A stretch of 64,000 nucleotides of DNA, taken from Strongyloides papillosus (taxonomy: Eukaryota > Nematoda > Chromadorea > Rhabditida > Strongyloididae). This document shows positions 1-9,794 of the stretch, one piece after another. The stretch is from positions 248,001-312,000 of the forward strand of contig SRSI01000068.1 of assembly GCA_005656395.1 (NCBI GenBank). The letters are read 5' to 3'. Under the pieces are notes generated by a model. The model saw only the letters and a program-made list of their open reading frames with translations. It had not been told where the DNA came from and made no database searches. Positions within the stretch are counted from its first letter, which is position 1. Every line of letters starts with the position of its first letter. Position numbers and translations under genes: made by a program.

Positions 1-1176
1 AATGTATTAAAAACTTTCATTTTCGAATGTTTTAATTTAACATTTTGAAAATACAATTTCCTTAAATACTAAAAATCACCATGCAAAGCTACCAAAAAAT
101 ATTCAATTTTTGAAGAATCAACAAGCAACAAGTATGATTACATGAATATTCACAAAAAAAGGACAAACATCTTTGTAAAATATAGTAAATTTGTCCCATC
201 CAATAAAGTTCAAATTTTTTTGAGTTGCTATTAAATTTTATCGCAGAAATTTTGCTAATAAAAATCAAAACAATAATTAAAAAATTATTAAAGTAAGTTG
301 TCATTCTTTTGTTGTATTATTCTTATCCTAAAAGCTATGTTGCTTTCTAATATACATTTCAAAATACAAGGTTAGAATTTTATGTTATGTAAAATTTTAA
401 ATGTTTTCATAAAAAACATTTATTAGTATATCATGGAATCTTAACAAATATTTTTCAATGGTTTGAATTATTATATACAATTATTTTTATAAAATAATTT
501 TCATCTGATTGCTTTACTTTTTTCTGTATTGTTTTTCAAGATTATCTTTAAAAATTAAACTTATAGAAAATATAAAATATTAGCCATTTTCTCTTTTAAT
601 AAAAATAACTTTCAATAATTTTAGTTAGAAAAGTACAAATGCTAGTATAATATTTTAATTAATATTACTTTATTTGGTAAAATTATTATTTATTGCGTTA
701 TTACTGCTAAGGAATTTTTAATTTACTTTAAAGTGTCAAGCACATGTATTTTAGTAAAAAAATAATGAAATTAATGTAAAAACCTTGTATTTTGCGTCGT
801 TTACAATATTTTGATTTTCACTTGATATTTCTAAAATTTCAATAATATTTGATTTTATTAACAGGTGAATCAATTTACAACATTCTAGCATGTTTTTGTT
901 AAAATTGGTTCTACTTTTTGTGTGTAATTTTTCACATTATTTTTGCTGCGAATTATAAAAAAAACCGACATTATCGAAATCAGATTTCAATTAAATTGAT
1001 AAGATTTATATGATTTTGTCTACTCTCAAAAATTATAGCAGGTGGAGCTATAATAAACTAAAACTATACTATAATGAACTATAATAAAACTATAATAAAT
1101 GATATTAACAGTAATTATGCTATACTAACTTTGACTTTGCGTGAAAATATACTGGAGAATAAAATATAATAATAGC
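1..1176. other. AT-rich sequence without a recognised gene
   Basis: Only short open frames with no domain, signal peptide or splice structure are present. A small AT-rich repetition of an aaactataataaa-like word lies near 1050-1110. I see no RNA gene here. Confidence 0.5.
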
Positions 1177-1512
1177 TAGCAGGTGTCCTAAAATTTTTTT
1201 GTATAAAAATTAGCTATTTTATTATGATTTTATTTTTTTTATAGTTTTTTTTAAGTTTTTTTTTAAGTTTTTTTTAGTTTTTTTTATTATTTTTTATATT
1301 TTTCCCCTATTATTTTTTTTACCCATTTTTTCCCTTTTTTTTTTTGCTGGTTCCTATATGGTAAATGAGTGTTTTGCACTGCTTTTCCTGTTTATTTTGG
1401 CTTCGCTTCGTCCTATCATTTTTATGTTTTGCATGTATTAGTCCTATGTCGTGTATTTTTTTTAATATTTTTTATTACACTTCACTAATTTTTTATTTTC
1501 AGGTCCAATAAC

Positions 1513-3982
1513 ATGCCCTCAAGATACCCACAAAACAAAAAGCGAAAGATTTAAGAAATCCACACCAGGTGAGTTTGTTGCCCACCTGGAGGGTGTGGCA
1601 GAAGAAATAATATATATATAAATAAAATTATATTTTATAGTTAGTTATGTTAGTTAGTTCTTAGTTTGTTAATATTTTTAATGAAATACCTACCTCTACA
1701 TCGTAGGGCCATAACAAGTTAGCTAATGAAGATGTTCTTTCAGGTGAATCCGAAGGGGAACCAATGGATCATTTAGACATCTATGACTCTGATGGTTATC
1801 AGCCCAGTGAGTGCCCTGATTCTGAAGATGATTACCCATCAACGGATGAAATTGCAACTGCTGAACCGCTTGTTAACATCTCAGTACAGCAACCAATGCC
1901 TGAAAATGCAACTAATGGTTTCCAAGAAATGACAAGTTCTTTGGTCTATGAGGAAAATAAAGCCCGTGTAAAATTACACACCCGTTCAATTATACCCAAA
2001 ATACTTAAGAACGGTGGCCTAAAATTCCGAGAGTTCTGTCATATTTGCGATTCTTGGTTAACCAACTTTTCTGATCATTATTCAAAAGGTCATCCCCGTG
2101 CAGCTAATGAGTCACATGGTGATTTCAAGCAACGTTAGAAGCTGGCTTTTCGTATAATGAATGAGAATAAGAAACAGTGTAGAGCCGAGTGTTTCGAGCT
2201 TGAAGCTAAAAAGAAACGTGAAGTAGCACGTCGCAATAAAAGATCTACTGAAATTCGTGAGTTGGATGGTGGAGATGTTTTAGTCAATATCGTTTCGGAG
2301 CGGGCTATATTCTTGGATAAAGTCAGAGACGAGGTCACGAAGAATTTTGCAGTTGTTCGTGACTTGATGGCGACTATGGATTCTTATCCTGAACAACCAC
2401 ATGAGGTGAAAGCAACATTGAAACGTCTAGGGCTTTATGATATGTACAACGATCCAATTATTGAGGAGTACATAACATATCAACTTAATATGGCAAGACG
2501 AGGTAAAGGTGTCGGCAATGAAAATAAACCGTCAAAAGAGTTGATTTCTGAATCAAATACTCTAAAACGTATTTTCGCTAATTGCTTTCCGGTACCCTTT
2601 ACAAACGTGTCAGATTTTGTTGATTTTGCCGAGATTCCCTTACTGGAATACTTTTCCATAGTTGGCCGGCTTACCAACTCAAAAACCATCTCGAATTATC
2701 GGCGTCCAATTAAAAATTTCATCGAGTTTTTAAGGGTTCAAAAACTTAGGAGTGGCGTCCTTGACGATAGAAATATGGACCAAGCGTTAACGATGATTCT
2801 TAAAGTAAGAGATTACTAACAATCAGATTGCTTTTTTTTAAGAAAATGATGTTTTTATTCAGTATAAAAACATTGGTATATTGTATTATATATCATTATT
2901 TTTTATTTTACAATTATCATTATGTTATATTATTGTACACCTATTGGACATTAATTAATTTTATCTTTTTTAGGGTATAATAGGTTTTTCCTCGTATCCA
3001 GATATGTCTAAATAAAGTCTTATTTATTTATTTCTATTTTCTATCTCAGTCACCCGGGAACCATCTCCACTAAACAACTTAATATTTTTTACTCTTAATA
3101 AGGTGAAAAAACTGTTCATCGCATAATGAAGAACAAGGAAAAGGAGGAGGCGGATAAGGTCGTAGTTGTTGATTCCCGGCCTTATCCTTGGTATTCAAGT
3201 TTTATTCGCAAACTGGATCTGACTATACCCAAAGGAAATGACGTTAAAGACTTTGAAAGATATTCATTAAGGGTTTGATTATATATACTTTTAATCCAAG
3301 GTGCACGCCCTGAATTTCTTTACAAAGCTGAATTGGGTAATGTAGTTCAGGTTACCTATCTAGGAACAAATCAAACTTGGGCCGCCTTCAGCTACGGTGG
3401 GAAAAGTGATATTAGTCATCACATGTTAGACGAACAATGTAGAATTGATGTTCTTGAACCTTACCTTGAAAAACGCAAAGAGGTAGTCAATGAACACTTT
3501 TCTAGCGAGGTTCTTTTTTCGATTCCGTCAAAAGCTCCTTTATTTTTTAATAGTAAAGGAGAATTCTGGAAAAATAACGTCAACCAAAAAGCTTCAGCTG
3601 TCTTTCTCAAGGATACCGGGCTTGATTTTAAGAAAGAAAAGGTTGCATGTTATAAATTCAGAATTGCCTCAACCACCGTTGCGACATATCTCAAATTTAA
3701 AGGGATTACATCGAACGACTTTGTGGATGCCACAGATGCTCTTCGCGGCCATCAGAGTAAAACCTCTGAAAGATGTTATGATAAGTAGACACCTTATCGT
3801 AAAAAAATACAAGGCTGGGAACAGCTACGTAATTCTGAAGAGATCTATGTTGACAGTGATGTCAACTTTTTTAAAGTCGAGGCGTATGTAACTCCTGAAG
3901 ATAAGGATTATGAAGCTGTCAAATCTGCAGAAAACATGGGTAATAACGCTGCTAGTGTTGTAACGTGTTTTGAATACAATTA
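1513..3982 (+). pseudogene. Broken tyrosine recombinase gene of the mobile element
   Basis: The catalytic part lies at about 3105-3982. The motif GARPE (3300-3314) supplies the first arginine, YKFR (arginine codon 3660-3662) matches the HxxR position with Tyr for His, and GHQSKTSERCY ends in the likely nucleophile tyrosine (3777-3779). Upstream, 1744-2819 encodes an acidic stretch, a zinc-finger-like CHIC...H...H segment around 2037-2095 and a basic/coiled region that could be the N-terminal SAM-like DNA-binding part. A first exon may start at the ATG at 1513, with a GTGAGT donor at 1569 and an acceptor at 1743. In-frame stops are TAG 2136-2138, TGA 3276-3278 and TAG 3786-3788, and reading continues sensibly after each. 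Exon phases at 1530-1568 and at 2805-3103 do not close, so more lesions are likely. Family placement (Crypton versus PAT/DIRS) is open. Confidence 0.6.
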
Positions 3983-4094
3983 ATGAATAACACATAATAT
4001 TATTTAAATAGTTTATTAATATGATAAGGTAATATAATAATATAAGGAAATAATATAATAATTATTTATATATAGAGAGACATCTCTATATGGA

Positions 4095-4162
4095 CCTCAA
4101 AACTAAAACTAACTTGTCATGTAGAAATATATATATATAACAGTGAATAACAGAGGCGGCGA
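4095..4162 (+). repeat. Internal direct repeat, copy 1
   Basis: This segment is repeated 630 bases downstream at 4726-4797. The core is acttgtcatgtagaaatata, followed by an AT run and then cagtgaataacagaggcggc. In this copy the reading frame is closed (TAA in the repeat), while copy 2 is part of an open frame. Confidence 0.75.
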
Positions 4163-4533
4163 CATCCCCCTTTTGTTTTTTTTGTTATATATATCTACAA
4201 AAAGATATATATTTTCTTTCTCTTTGATCATCTCATGGAAGAAAGTGATGATAGGTATAGGTATATATTTTTTTTTCTTTGTTATTTTCCATGAGAAAGT
4301 TAGGATATAAATTAAAAGAACTACTGACTTTTCTTTCTTTGTTTATCATGTAAAAAGTGAACAAAGAGTCTCGAAGAGGTTATAAGTTAAGTAGTGACTA
4401 TATAATTCATCAGTTTTTGTAATTTGAATCATTTTTTCAATTTCGTAACTAGGTATGTTTTGATATTTATTTAATTTAATTTCTTCTATTTTATGTTACT
4501 TGAAGTCTCTTGCTGTAATATTTTTTGTTAAAT

Positions 4534-5343
4534 ATGGTATTCTGGTCGGAAGTTCACGGATCTGTAGGCTTCATAAAAACAGCCAACATTTCCATTACGG
4601 AGGCTGTACAGGGTGCGATCATCCTGTCAATTTTGATTCTAATCCTTTGGCTCAAACAATACTTATCAAGTAAATTTAAGAAGTTACGTCGACAAATCAA
4701 CCGTGATGATAATAATTTCTCTAATCCTCAAACTAACACTACTACTTGTCATGTAGAAATATATATATATAAAACAGTGAATAACAGAGGCGGCGATAGT
4801 GTCAATTCAGATGCCGAACCCATGGAAATAGATGTGGTAGCTTATGATGAGCAAATACCTAGTGTTTCTCATCATCGCAAGAAATCAAAACGCAAAGCTA
4901 ATGAAGAACTGGTAGCTGAGCAAACTGTAGCTAGAGATGCATGTGATATCATCTCATCGGTCAATTTTCCGTTTATTGAAAATAAATTTGATCCTAAACA
5001 GGTACCCGATTTCAACTCATTGAAGGATGGTAATGTATATCGTGAGGACATGATGGATTGTATATTCAGCTTGATCTCTTACCACAAACACTATTGGACG
5101 TGTATAAACAGGGAGTTTGTTAGGGATTTTTTAAGAAGAATTCCTACGATTTCAGAAAAATACACATCTAATAGGTGTGGTAAAAAGGTACCAACATTAA
5201 CTGATACAATGGTAAAACAGATTTTAAGTCGGTTTGAGTTAATGCGTATCATTGGTGGTATTTTTGTTGCCACTCCCAGAAGGAGGGGCACAAAATCAGG
5301 ATATAAAGAAGATAATATTATAATTTTTACGTTATTAGCTTAA
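4534..5343 (+). CDS. Accessory ORF of the YR element: membrane segment plus basic region
   Basis: This open frame of about 269 codons starts at the ATG at 4534. A hydrophobic stretch near residues 20-40 (AIILSILILILWLKQYL) looks like one membrane segment and is followed by Lys/Arg-rich sequence. The middle part has a KKSKRK basic cluster that could be a nuclear signal. The C-terminal 100 residues, rich in Phe, Arg and Ile and ending with PRRRGTKSG, could bind nucleic acid. I do not recognise a family. It sits between the recombinase relic and a shorter ORF on the same strand, inside the GC-rich block, so it is most simply an element gene. Repeat copy 2 encodes residues around 65-88. The frame is intact, unlike the recombinase. 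A terminal exon could join it to 5423-5655, but I found no convincing donor. Confidence 0.45.
   Translation: MVFWSEVHGSVGFIKTANISITEAVQGAIILSILILILWLKQYLSSKFKKLRRQINRDDNNFSNPQTNTTTCHVEIYIYKTVNNRGGDSVNSDAEPMEIDVVAYDEQIPSVSHHRKKSKRKANEELVAEQTVARDACDIISSVNFPFIENKFDPKQVPDFNSLKDGNVYREDMMDCIFSLISYHKHYWTCINREFVRDFLRRIPTISEKYTSNRCGKKVPTLTDTMVKQILSRFELMRIIGGIFVATPRRRGTKSGYKEDNIIIFTLLA
4726..4797 (+). repeat. Internal direct repeat, copy 2 (coding)
   Basis: This near-identical copy of 4095-4162 has a two-base longer AT run. It lies within the open frame at 4534-5343. Confidence 0.75.
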
Positions 5344-5422
5344 ATATATAATTTTAAATTAGTTAAATAAAACATTACCTACCTATATTATCGTTACACC
5401 TGGGGCCATTACATTTTTATAG

Positions 5423-5655
5423 TGCTGAAATCGAAAGAAATTAAGCCTAAAAAATTCGCTAGAGATCCACGTAGTTATACCAACGTCTTAGTACAAGGTT
5501 TAGCGGAACTGGAAATTCAGGGTGAGTTAAGAGCAGATGAACACCTGGCTAGGGCTGCTAAAATGATTTCACGTTTAGGTTATTATACCTATGAGCAGCT
5601 CGAATCGCTTAGGAATGATTACCCAGATTACTATGATCTGCAGAGTCGTTTCTAA
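5423..5655 (+). CDS. Short ORF at the right of the YR element, likely a terminal exon
   Basis: This open frame encodes about 77 residues, largely charged and helical, with a Tyr/Asp-rich end (NDYPDYYDL). It has no ATG start and follows an acceptor-like ttttatag ending at 5422, so it probably is the last exon of a spliced element transcript. No family is recognised. Codon use is richer in GC than the flanks, like the rest of the element. Confidence 0.35.
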
Positions 5656-5861
5656 GCGTTGGTTTTGACGGCTTAGATATCAAATGATGATAAAAATACC
5701 TGATGATATCAAAATATACTGAGATACTATTGAACAGGTTATATAGAATATATATATTATTTAGCTAGAGTATTATATATATATAACTTGTAACTTTGGG
5801 TATAAATGGTTAAAAATTATTAAACTATACCCAAATCCATAGCAGGTTTTCTAAAATAGAC

Positions 5862-6116
5862 TGAGGTTTTGAGAGACAGGGGGAAAAAGACTAGACTGAG
5901 GAAAAAAAGACAGGGGAAAAAAGACTAGATCGAGGAAAAAAAGACAGGGGAAAAAAACTAGACTGAGGAAAAAAAGACAGGGGAAAAAAACTAGACTGAG
6001 GAAAAAAAGACAGGGGAAAAAAACTAGACTGAGGAAAAAAAGACAGGGGAAAAAAGACTAGATTGAGGAAAAAAAGACAGGGGAAAAAAGACTAGACTGA
6101 GGAAAAAAAGACAGGT
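5862..6116 (+). repeat. Polypurine tandem repeat, about 34-bp unit
   Basis: About seven and a half copies of a 33-35 base unit are present. Each unit contains gactgaggaaaaaaagacag followed by ggg, an A run and cta. Copies differ by one or two bases, mainly in the lengths of the A runs and in gacta versus acta. One strand is almost all purine. The array begins directly after the right end of the YR element and could belong to it. Confidence 0.9.
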
Positions 6117-6398
6117 GCCCTGACATCTGTGGATCTCAAAAATCCTCGTCCTCAAAAAATGCTAGACTAGAATGGTCACATAGCAGAGGTAAAAATCCTA
6201 AATCAGGGGCTATAACCTGTCGAGGCAGGTTAATGTTAACATATATTAAAATAAGCGAGCAATCCATTGTATCACATTAAAAAAAGTTTTGTTCAACTCA
6301 ATTGCAACACCATATAGGGATAAAACAATAAAATATAACTTTACAAGTATTAATTTAATGTGTATAGAATATTAACGTTCTTCACGAGGTTATATGAA

Positions 6399-6428
6399 CT
6401 CAACCTTCATGTGGTTGAGCTTTTTTTT
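6399..6428 (+). other. Hairpin followed by eight T
   Basis: A perfect 7-bp stem (ctcaacc and ggttgag) with a 7-base loop is followed after one base by an unbroken run of eight T. The shape resembles an RNA polymerase III stop after a folded RNA, but I recognise no A or B box and no known RNA upstream. It may be chance or part of a repeat. Confidence 0.35.
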
Positions 6429-6740
6429 CTAAATATAAGTCATTTATTAGAGTAGACTATCCATCATTAAGAATTTTTATTTTATAATAAATGCTTTCCT
6501 TTTTTAATTTCCTGTATGATTCTATAGGGAAGATATTCGTCGAAGTTTAGATGTTGGTATTACCATATATTCTATTCTAAACTTTAACTCTCAATCCATA
6601 AAGGCTGAGTATTACCACTCCCAAATTTAGAGTATAGTACTTGTTCGTTTCATTTAATCATAGTACATTTTTACCTTTTAAATATTTATTTTTTGTTTAT
6701 AGTTTTAATCTTAAATACTAACAAAATAAATTTTAACTAG

Positions 6741-6848
6741 ATGGAATCCTTAAAGTTACTTTATCATAACTTCCGTCGTAATAATTTTAGAAAAAAAGGA
6801 AATTGTAGTATTGAAGATATTATTAATAGTAATCTCAGTGGTTGGTAG
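6741..6848 (+). CDS. Possible small ORF or gene fragment
   Basis: An ATG opens 35 codons of basic sequence (start MESLKLLYHNFRRNN) ending at a TAG. The same frame then stays open for another 28 codons. It has no recognised domain. It could be a first coding exon whose partner I cannot find, a fragment with a nonsense change, or chance. The surrounding 6117-7289 interval otherwise shows only AT-rich sequence. Confidence 0.2.
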   Translation: MESLKLLYHNFRRNNFRKKGNCSIEDIINSNLSGW

Positions 6849-7289
6849 ACGACTCCATCTACGACAAACGTATCTGTTCTACAACAGATCTGTAACCATC
6901 TGCTAAAGATATCCCATCTATTGAGCACTGGATAATCAAAGTAAATTAACAAATAATAACTTTATACATTTCAGCAGATATTTCTTAATAAGAAAAGTAT
7001 CAACTTAATGACGGCACTTATTAGATATTTTTTACTTTAAATTATTTTTAATTCCAATAGTTTGTTTGTCATCATTCATGTACGAATTATGTTAAACTTA
7101 TAGTTTATTATCTAAAAATCTTTAAAATTAATATTTATTCTCTAAATAGTTTTTAGATATTATCTCTTAAAGTATTTTTTATCATACAAAGCAAACAAAT
7201 TAATGTGAACATTTTTTATTTCACGTAGAATTAGTAAGATAAATTGAAAAAAAATTTATAAGTTGAATTTATTTTTACAATCTTATTTA

Positions 7290-8531
7290 TCATATCTGTT
7301 GATAAGCAATAGAATAGTAATCACTTTTTGATTTTCCTGCATAGTGTATGGCAACATCTTTTCCTTCAGATGTTATTATATAGTTTTTAATTTTTCCACA
7401 AAAAGCAACTGGCGATACAACTCTATTTTTTAAAAATTTTATATTTAAACCGGATCCTGGCTGGCATATTGGTGTTAATTTTGATTGGCCTGATAAAATA
7501 GTGATTTTTACTCTATGATTTGGAAGTGCTCTTATAACGTAGTAACAGCTTTTAATACCGTTGATTTTAAATGTTTTTGTTGTCCTCGTTGCAATTTTTA
7601 CTCTACTTCCACATATTTTAGGAGATCGTTTTAAAAGGTAACAAAATGGAGGGCTATAAAATGTTGGGCACTTACAAACTCTACAATTATTGGAATCAGA
7701 AAATCCGCCACGATGGCATTGAAGTTTTCTGGGACATTTATGGTCACAATAACGAAAATTTAAAAGTTTTATGTCTGCAAAGCTAAAATATGTAGTTTGC
7801 CCCATTGATTTTGTATAATGTTTATTTTTCGGTACAATTGTGGTTCTATTTTGTATACCTCCAGCTGCTCTTTCATAATGCATTGCAGAACCATAATCAT
7901 AAGGAATACCATATGTTTTACCTTCATAATCTTCAACTATTTTAAATTGAACTTTATGTTCGGGTATTATATTTTTTTCGATTATTGTAACATATTTGTT
8001 ACGATCTCTTCTTGAATGTTCATGAAATATTCCTAATGCATGTAACACTTCATGTATTACAGATCCTAATCTTTCACATCTCTTCGCAATTCCAATTGTT
8101 TGAGGAGCCACGTCTATACGTGGACCATTATGACTGGAATAGCAATGTTCTTTATCAAATTCAAAGTATAATCCAGCACCAGTAAAATTTTTTGACATTT
8201 CTTTAAATCTTATGCAAGATTCTCTTTCAAAACTTTTAATTGCCGTTTGAACTAAGGTTCTATTTACATTACTAAAAATCTTATACTTTATTGGAAAGTC
8301 ACTCCATAATAAATCTTTATAAGTAAAAGTAGATCTTCGCTTTCTAAAAAGTGTCATACTTTCACCTGATATTACATCATTAGGATTAAAGTTTGAATTT
8401 CTTTCAATCTATAAATTAAAAATCATTCGTAAACAGTGATTGAATTAATCACGAATACATTGTTAGCTTACATTTAAAGCATCGCTCAGGTATGAGATAA
8501 ATAATATAGAGATACAAATAATTAATTTCAT
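7290..8531 (-). CDS. Secreted astacin-family zinc metalloprotease
   Basis: There are two exons, 8472-8531 and 7290-8408, separated by a 63-nt intron with GTAAGC donor; the phases close to give 392 residues. The start at 8531 gives a clear signal peptide (MKLIICISILFISYLSDALN). A short propeptide ends in a furin-like RKRRS. The catalytic domain has HEVLHALGIFHEHSRRDR near residue 139, the full astacin zinc signature, and SAMHY at the Met-turn. It is followed by a Cys-rich EGF-like segment and a CUB-like end. Astacins (M12A) cut extracellular proteins and are expanded in skin-penetrating nematodes. The propeptide lacks a clear FxGD aspartate switch; the nearest match is ISGE. The Met-turn has Ala where Ile or Val is usual. 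The gene stands alone with over 1 kb of AT-rich DNA on each side. Confidence 0.9.
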
Positions 8532-9794
8532 TTTTAAAAACTATATCTGATTTTTGGATTTGTTTTAACATCTTTTATATATTAACTTTATTAGCTCCTA
8601 CTGATACATATGAATTTAAGTTTATTGATAATATTTTTTACGTAAACATTATTGTTTTCTAGTATATTATTTGATAAAAAATAAATTTTAAAATTTTGTT
8701 TATGTTTTTTTCAAAAAAAAAACAACATTCTCTTTACATTTTTGCTGCCCACATATGCAAATTGATTATTTTATGTAGTTTTAAGCTATGTTTTTTTACA
8801 CCTGGCGTATATATTGTTTTTAATTTGAAATGTAACTATGAAGGTTAGGACTAGAAGTACGGAAAACGGTTATTTTGACTCATTTATTGCTTTAAATTAT
8901 AATAACTTTTAAAATATTTGAGTTACGTTGATCAAATTTCTTGGTATTAGCTAAAAACATGTTCTCTATTTAATACCAGAATTTGAGATTATTTTAAATA
9001 GTATAAAGCGACTATTTTAGGACTGTGAATGATGGTCACCTTAAAATTTTTATAACTTACGTGGAACTATTATTTCTAGATTTTATAGAAAAAGTTTTAA
9101 GTAAGATATAAAAAGTGTCTTTTGATATAATAAAGTTCGATAGATGTAACAAACGATGACTTTAAAAAGTTACATATATAGATCTTGTCATGAGATTAGT
9201 TATTCTTTTATTCCCAAAGTGTTTTTTATCCAGCAATAAAATTATTATACTAATATCTGACTTAACAATTGAAAAATATTAATTCTTTTTAAAAAATGTT
9301 TAAATTGTTGCATTAATTTTGATGTGCAAAATAATTGCAATTAATTAGTTGCAAGCTAAAATAATTTGAATTTTTTTAGGTGGGACATAACAACTACATT
9401 TTACACAAATCTGGATTCATTTTTCTGTGTGTTTTTAAAAATGCTAATTTTGTAAAATAAAGTTTACTTTACCATGAAAAATATCTTTCAATGAATTCTT
9501 TTTTCTGATTTCCTAAAATTAGGAATCATAAGGATTCTTAACCCTTCAAAGGTTTGCTATTACAATATTATGCTCCTTGCAATCTCTGCCTATGGTGAGT
9601 AAAAATTTCTCTAATAAAGCATAATTCACATGACTTATCATACCCATTAGGAAATTTTATTATATTTGAATAATAATGATGAATATCATAAACAATTCAA
9701 AGGAATTACTCTTATTTGAAACATCTCGTATAAATATTAATTTTACACTTTATTAAAAACTTTCATAAAAATTTATAAATATTTAATAAAATAA
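8532..9794. other. Intergenic stretch, possible old dispersed repeat
   Basis: No gene is seen. Sequence from about 8860 to 9180 is less AT-simple than its surroundings and stylistically resembles 57440-57740, so both may be eroded dispersed repeats. I could not align them convincingly by eye. Confidence 0.25.

Larger units (their letters stand above)
1177..5857 (+). mobile_element. Degenerate tyrosine-recombinase (YR) mobile element
   Basis: This stretch is visibly richer in GC than its flanks and its codon use differs from the neighbouring host genes. It holds a recombinase gene with three in-frame stop codons, then two accessory open frames on the same strand. An internal direct repeat (4095-4162 and 4726-4797) and an 18-base near-match between the two suggested ends (1177-1194 and 5840-5857, 16 of 18 identical) are also present. 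Repeats near the ends and in the middle recall PAT-type YR elements of nematodes, but no reverse transcriptase was seen, so a Crypton-like DNA transposon or a deleted PAT relative is equally possible. The boundaries are a suggestion based on the end match. The copy is probably inactive. Confidence 0.55.

Noticed and set aside
5862..6116. CRISPR-like array
   Set aside because: Units are contiguous tandem repeats without unique spacers, and the genome is eukaryotic.
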